Numbered from the stretch's first letter, positions 40,350 through 53,499 are shown. The stretch: 64,000 nt of DNA from Lanius collurio (GCA_020086605.1 JACBWW010000017.1:4242520-4306519); one strand, 5' to 3'. The notes: generated from the sequence alone by a model not told the origin. A program made the numbers and translations.

Positions 40350-40930
40350 GATCCATCCCAGAGTTTGTTCAGCTCAGCATATTCATGAATGGTTTAGGGA
40401 GAGGAATAAATAACAAAAAACTATTCAGAACAGTCAATTCTGTGCTGATTTCAAAGACTCAGAAAAGGAGCTCACAATGCTGAATGACAAGGTGATAAAA
40501 TTGCAGTTGAATTTCAATACTAATGAATACAAATTAATGCATTTGGGAAAAAAGGCATAACCACACATGCAAAATTATAAGATATAGGAATTAGAGAGAG
40601 AGAAGAAAAGGATAGGAGAGGTCTGGATAGGAGCTGTGATGACAAGAAATGTTGCAAACCATTATTCATTATGCCCAAGGAAAAGCCAGTGTTAAATGCA
40701 ATGATTAGAAGGAAGGTAAAAAAAAACCAAAACCAACAGAGATTATTTTTTTATGCACTTCATAATTAAATTGTGTAACTCATTGCCACAGGAAATTGAA
40801 GAGACAAAAGCAAAAGCTGGTTCATAAAAAAAGTTTAATCTCACTGATAGAGAATATGTCATTGCAGATTAAAGGTGGCTCAAAAATTCCTTGAACTGCT
40901 GTTTTCCAGGAGCTGATAAAATGTACCAGA
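40350..40930 (+). mobile_element. Old CR1-like LINE fragment, RT end to ORF2 C terminus
   Basis: Highly decayed CR1-clade LINE in sense orientation. The DNA at 40358-40400 resembles the segment just before the RT catalytic F-A-D-D motif (LFSIFMNGL-like, from the usual LFNIFINDL). The FADD box itself is not readable. At 40501-40551 the frame reads LQLNFNTNEYKLMHLGK, matching the RT thumb pattern (M-x-FN-x-x-KC-x-V-x-H-x-G). At about 40750-40800, TTATGCACTTCATAATTAAATTG and GTAACTCATTGCCACAGGAAA match the C-terminal segment that normally encodes a WN-x-LP motif. The part between, 40560-40730, is short compared with an intact element, so an internal deletion is likely. It is of the same old type as the fragments at 3840 and 47890 and is inactive. 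Confidence 0.72.
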
Positions 40931-41728
40931 TAAAAATAGCTTCCCATACAACCTGTTAATCCCCACCCAGGGGAATTACTGATTACAAAAAGAGAAAAGA
41001 TTAGATACTACCTGCTTTTAATCTAGCCCAGAATGCTGGTTCTTATGTTTTTAATAACAATATTCTTACCTACTTTGCGGGCAAAAAAACAAACCACAAG
41101 ACCATAAATACATCCATACATTTCTATGAAAACTAGAGAAGTTGTGGAAATAATGGGATATACTACTCTACGTTTCCAGCCTATGGAAAAAAGGATTATT
41201 TCTCTCACTTTCCTACTCATTGGGATAATATCCACATCTTAATCAGCATGTCTGCTTCCCCATCACCCTGACTTTGCCACAGACTCAGTTGTTCCAAGCT
41301 GGCAGCTTACCTGGCAATATAGGGACTGTCAGCCATGAATAAAAAATGGCCTGCTTGTCAATAGTGATTCACAGTATGGCCTTAACCATATCACAAACTC
41401 AACCCAGCTCCAAAATACAAAAGCTGTTCCATGAATGGTAAAGTTTAAGAAAGACTGTTTTCTTGCAGTCAGGTTTTCTGCCTTCTTTCCCATACACCCC
41501 AATTAATATTTCCAGTTCCTTCCAGCAGAGCAGTTTGGGTCTCATGTGACATGGCCAGTGGGCACTGGCTAGGTGGCTCTTACCCCCAGGATGTATGGTC
41601 ATAAATGCCTTTTTAACTGAGTGACCCCTTGTTCGTTCTTTGGTCTCCCTTTGGTCTCCCCTTTGGTTCCTTCTTCTTGTGTCTTCTCTTTGACTAAGTT
41701 TTAAAGGTATCATTAAGGTTTTTAATTC
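40931..41728. other. Spacer between two CR1 copies
   Basis: AT-rich sequence with no recognised gene. CTTTGGTCTCCC-like units are locally repeated near 41638-41670. The 104-codon minus frame at 41399-41713 has no recognisable domain. Confidence 0.5.
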
Positions 41729-42256
41729 TCACAGAATAATTTAGGTTGGAAAGGACCTTTAAGATCATCAAGTCCAAATGTTAACCCAGCACTGTGAAGC
41801 TCCCACTAAATCATGTCCCTAAGTGCCACACTTACATGTCTTTTAAATACCTGCAGAGACAGTGACTCCACCATTTCCCTGGGCAGCCTGGTCCAGTGCT
41901 TGACAACCCTTCTGATGAAGAACTTTCCTGATATCCAATCTAATCCTCCCCTGGCATAACTAGAGGCCATTTCCTCTTGTCCTATCATTTGCTCCTTGGG
42001 AGAAGAGACTCACTCCCACCTGGCTACAGCCTCCTGTCAGGTGGCTATAGAGAGTGATAAGGTCCCCCCGAGCCTCTTTTTCTCCAGGCTGACCTCCTCA
42101 GCTCCCTCAGCTGCTCCTCACATGACTTGTGCTCCACCTCCTTCACCAGCTCTGCTGCCCATTGCATCTCAATGTCTTTCTTGTAGTGAGGGGCCCAAAA
42201 CTGACCCCAAGATCTGAGATGTGACCTCATCGGTGCTGGCAGGGACAGAGTCATGC
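41729..42256 (-). mobile_element. CR1 LINE 3' fragment, ORF2 C terminus plus 3' UTR
   Basis: Best-preserved CR1 in the window. The plus strand starts with the terminal-repeat remnant CACAGAATAATTTAGGTTGG and continues AAGGACCTTTAAGATCATCAAGTCC, the antisense of a CR1 3' end. Minus-strand translation recovers the end of ORF2 in two frames. Within 42045-42254 it reads FWAPHYKKDIE and later VEHKSCEEQLREL. Within 41806-41988 it reads [20 protein letters not shown] and ends VALRDMI. These match the known CR1 C-terminal order (FWAP-x-YKKDIE; LEHK-x-YEE-L-REL; VVKHWN-LP-EVV; VALRDM), with frameshifts between blocks. The endonuclease and nearly all of RT are missing through 5' truncation near 42256. 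It is younger than the plus-strand copies but not active. Confidence 0.95.
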
Positions 42257-45200
42257 CATCACTGGATGGAAATGGCCACCTGCATCAAAAGCTGTAGAAA
42301 GGGAACAGACAGACCAAAAGCTGCAATACACAGCTATGATTCCAAGACAAAAAGGTCACAAAAGGTGTCACATATCACTCTTTGTCTACAGAGATTATGA
42401 AAATTCAACCTCAAGGGACAGAGTCATTAAAAGAGAATCCCAGTGTATATTAAAGGAAGTCCACCATTTTCCCTAGTAAAACAGAGAAGAAAAACAGCTT
42501 CTGAGTCATTTTAATTTATAAGAACATACTAGAGAGCAAAAGGACTTTGCTAGAGGTGCCCAAACTTGTAAATATTTTTGGTGTTTTCTGTTTCACTATG
42601 AGGGATAACTTCTCCCTCTGCAGCACCTGATGAAACAAGAAGAGACAAACCCAGCCACTGGATGGAAACAAATTGCAGACCCCATCCAATTACACAGTTC
42701 AAATTCTTAAATCATATAAACTGCAAGTCAGGCATTTCAGTTCAGTTTAGTGGAGAACAAGGAGAAGAAAAAGATTCTTTGAGAAAACTCATTTTGTCTG
42801 AAAGCAAAACATTGCCAGCCAGCCATGAGCTGCAAGTTCAAACACCTTTGCTAAAAGCCTCTATTCATTTGCAGTTTATTGGATAGCATGAAGCTGCCCA
42901 TTCTGGTTATAATCGCTTTTTTTTTAATGCTCAGAACAGTGAAATATAAGAAGATTAATCATATGCAATATATATTCATTAGGTAAATTTCAGATGATGA
43001 ATCAAATAGATTACTTTGCATAAATATTTCTCACAAAATATGAATGGGCATCATATTTAATAAAAATCACAAACAAGTGGAGACTGATTGCTCTGCACAC
43101 AAAAGCAATATAAAATAAACACTTTCATAAGCAACAGTTTCACCACTTACCTCCACAAGCTATTCATATATACAATCCATTTATAATAGCAAACTGGGTC
43201 TGGGTTTTGCCATTTTACAATTATTATTCCCTCAAGAGAAAGACAATATGAAACTTTATGGTAACTTCTCTTTTACTTAATACTGTATATAAATTATTGT
43301 CAGGTCACGGGGAGCAAATAAGCAGAGTAAATCCCATTTTCTTTCCATTCCTTCTTGTCTCCTTCTTGTTTTTATTTTTTTTATTACTGCTCCTTTTGAG
43401 AAATATTTTCCATGAGAACATTTCCTTCCACATTAAAATATAATCACTATTTAGGGGGGGGTGGGCAATGAGCTATAGGTCAAGTTTTATTGCTGCCTGT
43501 TAAGAGACCAGTCCCTGCTATGGAGGGGTATAAAATCAGCTATACTGCAGAATCAGTACAGCACTGAACCAAATGAAAATAAATTATTTGAGAAACCAGT
43601 GCACAGTGTGTTGGAGCAACAGAGAGCTTTACCATAAAAGCCTCTTTTTCACACAGGGGAAAGCCTGACAAGAGTCAATCCCTTGGGGAACAACATGCAA
43701 GGATGCCCAGAGCTGGCAAGCACTGGAGAAGGGGAACACCTACCCCCAGTTCCCCCACTGTAAAGATAAAATCTAATATGGTCAGTGTCTATAGGAGACA
43801 GTCTTTCCTCCTGGAGTAATGTGAGGCACAGGGGTCAGCATCCAACACGACCTGGAGCTGTGTAGCCTTTGGAATTTTTACAAATCCTTGTATATAAAAT
43901 TTCAGGGCACATTTCAGAACAAAAATACAAATTAATGGAGAAAGGGGTGCTAAATGTAAAGATGCACCACTTCTGGCTAAGGAATTTGCCGAGTCACATA
44001 TCAGAGGTTGGAAGTGCTGGGAAATATCAATCTGCATTTCTTGCCTCTACTACTGCCCACTCTGAGAGAGTACTGAGCAAGATGAACCTCTGCCCTGAGC
44101 TGCAGCTGTTTAATAGTTCATAGTTCTCAGTCTAATCTAAGCTAAAAATATGCTTCATATTTTTCATCAAATACAAGTAGAAGTTTGAGTATAAATAACC
44201 ATGTTCTCTAGGAAAAACTCCAGAAAATCAGACAGTGGAGGAGAATGAAGAGGGAAAATTTGGGTAAAGAAAAGTTGGAAGCTATGAGATGCAGAACACA
44301 CTTAATTATCCCTAATGACAAATGTCATAGAGTCAAATGCAAGGTCACAGCACTTACTGAAAACAAGCACTGATACCACCCTGAACTTGTCAGTGCTGTG
44401 CATCATTTTTACTGACACAGTCTGACAGTTTGCTGAGGAGAAGAGAGTGGTTTTTCCTTCACTGATACAAGCAGCCCAGCGACAGGGCTTTAAGGAGAGA
44501 CAGCAAAGACATGTTCTTGTCAGAGATTGCACTTCACAAAGGCCTTTAAGAGACCTGGATTCTTAAAAAATTGCTTTTCTCATGATTGGTCTACACTGTG
44601 TGGTTTTTACCTTATGGAGAACACTCTTGAATGCAAGAGCCTCAAGGGTTTAGCTCTAGTTTTCTAATTGTGTTAATAGAGAAGAGTCCAGGGTACTAAA
44701 TTAATACTGAGTCAAGAGAATAATTAGTACAAACCTTCATGTGTGTCCCCATCAACCCAGGGAGTTTTACAATTCACACACACGTCACAGAGCACATTAA
44801 TGGCAAGCAAAGTCTCCAGGGGTGCTTTAATCATTTAAACCAGCTAGCCTGTAGTTTCTGAGCTTTGGCCTTTTGCTTTCCAAATGAGTGGGGTTTTCCC
44901 AAAGAAAAGAAAGAAGGAAATAGGAAGTAGGAATTTAGCAGGTGGAGAGAAAGAAAGAGACTGGAATCCTTCTGTCAGAAAAAACTCAACAAAGCTCTCA
45001 GAGCATCCATGAGGACCCACAGGCTGAACTGCACCAAACTGCAGCTTGTGTTCAAAAGGCATTGAGCTTCAAGACTGCTATTTTGCCCACCTTGCTGTGC
45101 TGTCTGTATTTTATTGCTCTATCAACAACCTCTTTCTCTTTTTCCTGTACCTTATTATTAAATTCTCCCCTCCTAAATCTACCCACAAACATAAAATATT

Positions 45201-47888
45201 CTGAAATGGCATCATCTATCTTACCAAAAGGATGAAATTCTACCATTTGAATTAAAATTAGGAAAAATAACATGGATTCTATCTTTTCAGGCTGAATTAC
45301 TGCTTTAATCCATCATGCTGGCTACAGTAGAAAATGATGGCCCAGAACTCTGGGAGACCACTTGATTAGCTTTTAATTACCCACCACACTGATGCTGTGA
45401 TAAGAGACATCATTGGTTCTTGATTTCTACACGAATCACATGAATGGCTGTGATTAACACAAATGCTGTGAGATTAATAAGTGGGTTTGGAAGAGATTAT
45501 GATGATATATTCTCAAATAGAAGCAAGAGCAAGCCATGATTTGTGGGTTAAATTACAATTTTCCTTCCTCCCCCTCAAAATTTTAGTGCCTCAGAGCCAA
45601 ATAGTGTATTGCCTTGCATGCTCTTACAGCTATTTGCATTTGTAGTAGGCACTTTACAGCTGGTTTTTGGGGGAGAAGTGGCTGCATCACAACGAGGTGC
45701 TGGAGAGTCAGCTTCAAAATGTGCATAACTGGTACAAATATTCCATAACAACGTTGTCCTTCTTCTGCCTCAGGAACCAAGTCCTGCAGGATAATCTGCA
45801 AAATATGAATACCACAAATGGACAGACATGCAAAAGTACAAAGGAGGAGCGGGGGAAAAAATATACCAACTTCTTGTCAAACCAAGTGGCATTATCAGTT
45901 ATTAACTTGGCCTATTACATCACAGTGGTGGGAAATCTGTTGAGGAAGGCAGAAGCAGGAATAAGAAAAGAAAATACTGCATTGCCCAGCCCTAAATACA
46001 AAAATAAAAGCAAGCTGATGTTATTTTTTCATTTCTTCCCCAGGTACCAGACTTTTTGACAGTGCTGAGATTAACAACCTCCCTCTCAAAATGTGTGGCC
46101 AGCCTTCTCACTCAAAATAACACTCTCTGGTTTCATTCCCTGGTAGGTCTTGATAAGGCTTCTGCAGAATTTTTGATGCAGAGCATTATCGTGCTGCTGT
46201 GGTATTGATTGATCCACTGTGATATGGGCAGGAGGTGCTCACACAGGCTTGAAATCCCCTGGATGGGCTTGCAAATACTTCCCCAAGGCAAGATTTATGC
46301 TACTGAGATGCAAAGAAGGAAAGCAAAGTTCACAGGGATTTTAGAGATGTAATTGCAGCTCCTGTTTGTATATTTTAAAACATATGTGTAAAAAACTCAT
46401 ATATTATTTATCTTCATAGATCACAAATACCGTGTGTCTGGGGATTTCTCAGTGATTTAGGGGGAAAAGCTAATCTTCCTGCTCTCCATAACACAGCTGT
46501 CAGGCTGTGGACCACAACACATTTCAGGATCCCTCTTAATTGGTGCCTGAGAGAGAGCTGTAGTAACTTGATTTGATGCTATTCTTTGCCAGCAGACAGT
46601 ACAGAGCAGCCTGTAGCTCACAGAAGAGATTTGTACTGGCTGAAACCACCAGCTCAGGGCAGCTGTTGTACATCAGAGCACAAAACCACATCCAAGAAAG
46701 AGGACACACCTAAGAGAAAATTCAGACAGAAACAGGCCATGCAGATTGCAGAAGACTCTATTTATTTGCAGGGGTTTTGTCCTACTAGAAGTTGCAGACA
46801 ATGACAGCTGTGACCTTTGACTTACACAGCACCAACTTGGCTTAGTCACTAACTGAACAGTACTACATTTCCATTAATTCAATCACTGAATTGGTTTCCT
46901 CCAGACTGAATTTTTTTTATTGTTATTGCAAATTGGTCTATACTCCCAGCTCTCATATTCTGTCAGAGCTCACACTGTGATAATAGCAACCATAAAGGTG
47001 CAAGTGCTGTTCATTATAGAAGAATGTAAGTGGAACCTAAATTATTCCCCCACATTAGTCATGTATTAATTTCCATTAGTTACTAATTACCAGTAGTTAG
47101 CATTTTTTGGGCTCATGCAAAGAGACAGCATGAAGTTCCTGAATCTCCTGTATAACTTGGCATGTGAAAGGAGCCCTGCTGTAGCTCAGCTCTGATCTAG
47201 AGCTGCTGGGAAATACTACAGTCTGTGACTTCAGCCTCAGGAAATACCAGGACATCAAATTCTGAATGTTTCTATAAAACTCTCCCAGAAAAAAAAAGTG
47301 TTCCAATGAAATACACCCTCCCTTATCCTTTTAGATTTGAACTTTGCTCTGTTCCAAAGTGGTTCCATGGTAGTATTAGCAGCAGGTGACCCCATACATG
47401 ACTGGGATAAAAGATGCTCAAGGAAACAAAAAATTATATGCTATTATCCAAATTTGTTGCAGATACAGTCACACTCTCCCTGGACACTAAACCAGCCAGA
47501 ACTGCAGTGAATATGGTTAACCTATCTATAAACTATGTTCTGCCTTTCTGTGGGAAGAATTGATAAGACTGATCCCTTGGAGAAGCAGCCTGTAAGGGAT
47601 GTGATGCAGACCACAAGTTAGAACTCCACAGAATAATCAACTGCATAAGAGATAAGAAGAAACCGATTATGCAGCTCCTCTACAAAAAGGATTTGGGGTT
47701 TTTAGAGGATCAGAAAATAAAGAGAAGCAAATGTCAAACTGCTTTAAAAAGAGAAAAAAAGAAAAAAATATAAAAAAAAGAAACGTAACTCTTGAAATAC
47801 AAACAGAATTTCTTCTTTTCAACTCAAAGTTGACCAAATCACTAAGAAAACACTCTTCTGCTTTGAGCATCACAGTTCAAGGAATGCA
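42257..47888. other. Non-coding stretch, regulatory-looking segments
   Basis: No gene recognised. Open frames reach 130 codons (45667-46059, +) without a domain that I can name. Segments at about 42890-43110, 45280-45560, 46150-46470 and 46800-47100 are rich in homeodomain-type cores and non-repetitive, like conserved non-coding elements. An A-rich tract lies at 47745-47784. Confidence 0.45.
46811..46823 (-). promoter_or_regulatory. DR1-like nuclear-receptor half-site pair
   Basis: Plus TGACCTTTGACTT reads AAGTCAAAGGTCA on the minus strand: two AGGTCA-type half-sites spaced by one base, with one mismatch in the first. DR1 elements bind HNF4, COUP-TF and RXR heterodimers. A single short match in 64 kb can occur by chance. 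Confidence 0.3.
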
Positions 47889-48170
47889 CAGATCAGAGAG
47901 AGTAGAGAAAAATAACAAGAGCTCTAGAAAATGTGACCTATAGGAAAGGCTTGGGACTCAGTTCAGTTTAGAAAAAGGAGACCAAGAAAACAAACATCAA
48001 CAACATAAAAGACACACACAAGTAAAAAAAATATATTAATAAGGTGTTTTTCATGCCTGCTGTAGCTAGGAGATAGATATTCAAAAGCTGGAATAGGCTG
48101 TAAGGAGGGCTTTAGACTGTCATCATTATAGGTTTCTAAGAAAATGGAAGCTAAATTTCACCCTGCACCA
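47889..48170 (+). mobile_element. Old CR1-like LINE fragment, ORF2 C-terminal region
   Basis: Plus-strand DNA follows the order of the CR1 ORF2 C terminus at nucleotide level. CTCTAGAAAATGTGACCTATAGGAAAGGCTTGGGA and then CAGTTTAGAAAAAGGAGACCAAG (47921-47990) match the segment that encodes the LFSLEKRRLRG-type motif. After it, AGCTGGAATAGGCTGTAAGGAGGGCTTTAGACTGTCATCATTA and TTTCTAAGAA (48087-48143) match the GLKLRQGRFRLDIRKNF-type region. Stops, a frameshift and a shortened, AT-rich middle (about 48000-48060) show it is dead. The 3' UTR and terminal repeats are not seen. Divergence is like that of the fragments near 4 kb and 40.5 kb. Confidence 0.7.
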
Positions 48171-50816
48171 GAGAAAAAACACCATTCCTTGTGTCAGCTT
48201 CAATAAGCACATGCCCATTTGTCCAGCAGAGCCATCATCCTTCAGATCCAAGGCAGAGCAAACCACTCTAGCCTTGTGCTAGATAAGTGCTCCTGCCTCT
48301 TTGTAAAGATTGGTCTGATACTGCTAATTAACCTACATTTGAGAAATGCTTCAAGATGCTCTAAAATATGAAGGTGGACTTGGAGCATGGAGGAAAGCAG
48401 ATGGAACAAAGAGAACAAAGCCAAATAGTAGGTTGAGTTCTGCTCCTGTGAGAGGTGCTGGAAATCCAGGGCAGTTTTCTGTGGGGTCACATAGGTGCAA
48501 TTAAGAGAAACAAATCACCTTTTCTGTTGCACAGATTTGTTAAGGATGTCATTTGCATGATTAGCATCCAGCTACTCTTGCCCAATCCAAGCTTTTACAG
48601 GACAGAGGAAGAAGCCTCCACATGAGGTGTCTCAGTGTCTGGTGGATGTCACAGTCTTTCAGCTGTATGATCTGATTGTTGATCATGGGGTAACAAACTT
48701 GTTGGGTAGGGCAGAGAAGTAGAAGCAAAATTACCTTTTTAACAAGAGGTTCAAGGTGAATCCAGACTGGGTTAGGATGTTATAATGCACATTTTTTCTG
48801 GTTCAGCTGAAGGAGAGTTGGTCCTTTAAGTATTTTTTGTGGGGGAGGAAACCCTCACAGGCTGCTATTCATGTACCTCAGAGTATTTCAGGTTAGATAA
48901 TTTGTGAATTCATATTTCTGCTTCTTTTTTTATGAGCTTCTCATTGCATTCTTCATGTTGACATTACTACCACCACAGCATATTTTCCAGCTACTTTTAC
49001 AGTACCAGCCAGAACTTCTGCTTGATATCCAGTTCCATCTGACACACCTTCACATAGGTTTCCTCTCCTTAAATCCCTCTTTCCCTGTTAATTCCTGTGC
49101 AAAGACCACCATCTTCAGTGACCAGTTATCCAATAGGGATCTGAGGTCCATAACACAAAACCACCCAGTTTTTAAACCCTGCAGGGTGCTGACATTATCT
49201 GGATAGCAGCAGGAGCAGCCCAGCCATGCTGCCATAAGCTGAGAGCTACAGGTTTGCATCTCATGGGCCACTTCAAGGTTCTCTTCTTATGGGGCTCTGC
49301 TGTCATTAATTAGGTCCCTGCAAACTGGGGCTGCTCTTTGCACACCTGACACCTGGACATCCCCTCTCCAGTCACCAGCACACCCTCTGATGGTGCCACC
49401 AGATGTGTTCACACGTCACATTCCTATTTCTCACTCTCTGACTAAAGAGCTTCACAGAAAATGTACCTGCTTTTAGTGAAATGAAGAATACAGGAGATTA
49501 TTTTACCATATAAGAATACAGCAGCACAAATTATTAGGGAGTTCATGCAATTGATCAGGAAGAAGCAAGAGGAGGCTGTAAATCACATCTGAATTGGAAG
49601 TGGCTCAGAAAGCAACCATACAGGACACCACATGGCATTGTAGACTTACCATTATCCCCATGAAAATTTCAGGCATCAGCCAAGGATATCCATCTATGGC
49701 ACCATGGTATTTCCCAAAGCCTCCCCTCACAGTCAGTGCAAAACTCACTTTACCTCACACCAACTCAGATGACCATGGGAATTTAGAGGTTGAATCTGGT
49801 TAGAGATTACAACACAAGCTGGTGTGCAGCCCTTTATGGACATCTAATTTCTGAATATACTGATTTTACTGAGAAGGGTCTAAAGGTTGCAGAAGTTGAG
49901 TAAAACTTTCCCTCTCATTACTCCTTCTTCAGCCAGGTGACACCTAAGGGAAAAAAATAAGTAGTGGGAAAACTGTTGGTCTTGAAATACAGAAGTAAAA
50001 ATCCTATGGAAATTAAAATATCAACTATGCTTAAAAAATATTGAAGTCCATACAATGGCATCATATGCCCACAGTGATGAAAAGCAGACTAAATATAATT
50101 CTTTTATACTGGCATGTCTCAACTTCTTGAGATATTGATTTTGCAAATTGAGCAGCTTAAATGTGTGTGCATACAGGTAGAGAAGGAGTTCTCCATGGTT
50201 TTTTATATCATGAAAAAATATACATATATCCAGTCTTTTAAAATGCCTGGGTGCAAGTTTTATGATTCTACACAGTCTGAAGTATTTTGTTTCAGGATTT
50301 GGCACCCCTTCTACATCTCTGTAGCAGTGCACTTTCTCTTCACAACTTTTTTTTTTTAATCCAATGCACTTCTATCCCCATGTTCCCACAGATAAAACCA
50401 GCAGAAGTTCTGAACTCTGCTATGAACATAAGAAAGGAAAATACTACTGGAATATCCTCTCTGAGAATGCTGCAGCTTGTAATCCTCATTTTCTTTGCTT
50501 CCAAAGGACCGTCTGTCTGCTCTTGAGGGCACAGGAAAATCCCACTGGGGATGATCCTTATGGGGTTTCAGACACTCAGGGTGTGTGTGTGCTCTCTCTT
50601 GTCTTCATTTGGTTGGATTTTTAAGTATCTGTTAAGGTGCCCAGATCCAGGAAGAGACGTTCCATTAGAGTGCATGAAGAAATTTGGAATGAATAAATAA
50701 GTAAATTGCCACCTATTATCACCCCAAACTGCAATACCTGACATATTTTGTCTGCTTAAATATAAAATTAAACACGTATTGTAAGTGTTCTTATTTCACG
50801 GAAGATCAACTGTTGA

Positions 50817-50857
50817 AATAATATATATTTTTTTATTATTATTATTATTTTTTTTTG
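50817..50857. repeat. AT-rich tract with (TTA)n
   Basis: ATATAT, then TTTTTTATTATTATTATTATT and a T run. It is a short, imperfect microsatellite. Confidence 0.85.
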
Positions 50858-53478
50858 TAAAGATAAAAAGAAAAACCCTGTTATTTAATCCTGGTTCTTC
50901 TTTTGGTTAGGGTTCCAACCAGCAATCTCTTCATCTCTGAGGGGTGCCACTTCTGCAGCACATTGCAAAAACAAAATCCCACCCCCCATAACAAAAAACA
51001 AGAACACAGTGCAGGAGCAGACTCACACTTCTGAACTGCCACTCTCAGCATTCAGCCTTTCCAAGTTTTTCCTCATTATTAGAGACATTAGTGATTGCTG
51101 ATACACATGGAAGCAATTAAGAGGGACCAAAGAAAGGATCCACAAACAAGCAGATGATCTTTGTATTTGGAGAGGGTCTAAAAGCTGAATAATTTATTCA
51201 TTTTTCTGTTTTAGCTGTGAAAGGAGGGTATAGACTCATCACTGAAGAGTCTTGCAGCAAAGCTTGTAGCATAAAGTGGATTACAGAGGGAAATTTCTTT
51301 TATGTTTTGTGCTCTTTCTCTTTTAATAGCATTTATGCCTACTTTTAAAAGTGAGGACTATGATTTCATTTGGATTTCTATAACAATGTTGTTGACACAG
51401 AGGGCATAATTCTACAGACCATGGAAGTCATCAGAAATTACTTATAGAAATAACTCCATGCAATTTTTTTCTATTTTTATCTCATCCCAAGAGACTTTAA
51501 TGATTTCCAGATAAATTTTCACTAAAATAATTTAATTTCCTGATAGCCTACTTTTAATCTATAAACAGCATCAATGTTCCCTCCTTTGGAGGATTCCCAT
51601 TTGTGTGTATTTCCGGCAGAATATTTGAAGACCCTCACTGGGAATTGCCACGTAATGAATAAGTGCCAAAGCTGAGCTGAGATCCTGAGTTTACCTCCAA
51701 AGCTGTCTCTTCATGCTTTCCAGGACATTGACTTCATTCTGATTTTACTTGGGACTCCAGAGGAAGCCTCGAATAGAATTAATTTGAGACAAGAGATTCT
51801 GCCCCGTGTGCTACCCAAGGGATTCAGGATTGTTATTGAGATCACAAGGAGGTCATGAATACTCTCTGAACATGAACAAAGGTTTTCCAAATGGCCCACA
51901 TGAACCAGACTAGCTGCTATATTGGCATTAAATCTGTGCTTTCCCTGCTGAAAATTCCAAATTGTTATGTGGAACCCTGGACAGAAAAAGGTTTGTAGGA
52001 AAACAGGAAATTATATAAGCCTGAATTCTCCTTTGCTCTCCTTTGCAAGCAGCTCAAGCACAACTTCCCAGGATGCCACTGGCTATAGGAAAGAGTATTT
52101 GTAGCACCCCAAACACATGAATAGATTGAATCATGGAGAGATTCAGTGCACCTCAGCTCAGATACTATGGTAGGAGCACAGGGTGACTGCTTTAGTGGTA
52201 GATGCCAATAATTCAACTATCTGGAGGATTTTCTCTCAACTTTAGGAACAGTGTGTACTCAGGAAGATGAACTGCTCTTTTCAGAGGCAGCAAACACCCC
52301 TTTTTCCAATCCATTTTTTTTTCAATAAAGTGCTAACAAAGATTCAAAGCTACTGTTTGAGGGTGCCCTTCATGGTCCCTTATTGAGACGTGCAATTTGC
52401 ACATCTGCCCTTAAAAAAGGAGGTGAATAAACTGATAGTGAAATCCAGACTAATTTTGGAGCTGTAACTTACTTCTAACCACACAAGAAGTCCCATTGAG
52501 TTCAAAATGCCTCTGTTTTGACCTAGTCATACTGAAATATTGTTCTGTCAAATTTTGAGTAATTGCTGGGAACTGGTGGATAATCATGGGCAATTTCCAC
52601 AGCACAGGCAAACTGACTCAACTCTTGCAAGCAAACAACAGGAGAGAATAGCAAGAAGTATTTATTTGCCAAACTTCTCAAGATTTCCTTGAAAATGTTT
52701 GGATTCAAACACAAGTGGCTTTCAGAAACACAGAAGCTTGATTTTAAACACAGTTGTGTCAAAAGAATCCCTTTGGTGGCTATCAAGGGACCTTATGTCC
52801 CTGCCCTAAATTTTGGAGTCTCCAACTTTGGTGATCCTGTAAGATCTGAGTAAGTCTTCTAATTCCATCAGATCCATTGGGATCTGAATATTTTTCCTTC
52901 AGTGCTTTCTGAAAAAAATCTTATGGGGCACCAGGACTTTCTACAGAGTCATTTACCAGAGGATTTGGTTTATTGTCAACAGGAAGCTAAAAAGTCTGCA
53001 GTATGTCATGGTTTGCTTCCACAGCAGCTAGGAATATCCATGAATAAATCATGAAGGTGCTTAGGACTGTTCATACATTTGAATTACATTTCCTACACTA
53101 ATTAAGAAATATTCATCCAACTTAGTTAGACTCTGTCACATATTCCATATTGGTCATGTCAGCATTATACTTATTTTCCTCCTGAACCCACTCAGTATTG
53201 GCAGAGTAGTTTGCAGGCACATATATTGCACAGCCTCCCTAGCAGCCCTAAATGAAAAGGGAGTAATCCTGTAGAGAAGTTTTCACTATGGATTGGCATC
53301 TCTCCCCTGATTATTAGAGCTTCTTCACCCCCAGTTCATAATATCTAATTACCCTATAGCCTGTTCTCAATTATTGAAAGCCCAGCCCTTACTTATTGAA
53401 TTATATAGTTTAATGTTAATAGATCAGAGGTTAACTGGCTCAATATTAGGGAAGGAGTCACTGGCTCAGTAATAGAAA

Positions 53479-53499
53479 AGGAGCTCATGTTGAGCTCCT
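53479..53499. repeat. Perfect 9-base inverted repeat, 3-base loop
   Basis: AGGAGCTCA-TGT-TGAGCTCCT. Arms are fully complementary. It is too short to be a microRNA precursor and could be chance. Confidence 0.85.

Noticed and set aside
43452..43465. G run as a possible G-quadruplex
   Set aside because: There is one long G run and a short GGG only; four spaced G tracts are not present.
53479..53499. Inverted repeat as a microRNA precursor
   Set aside because: Nine-base arms are far too short for a precursor hairpin.
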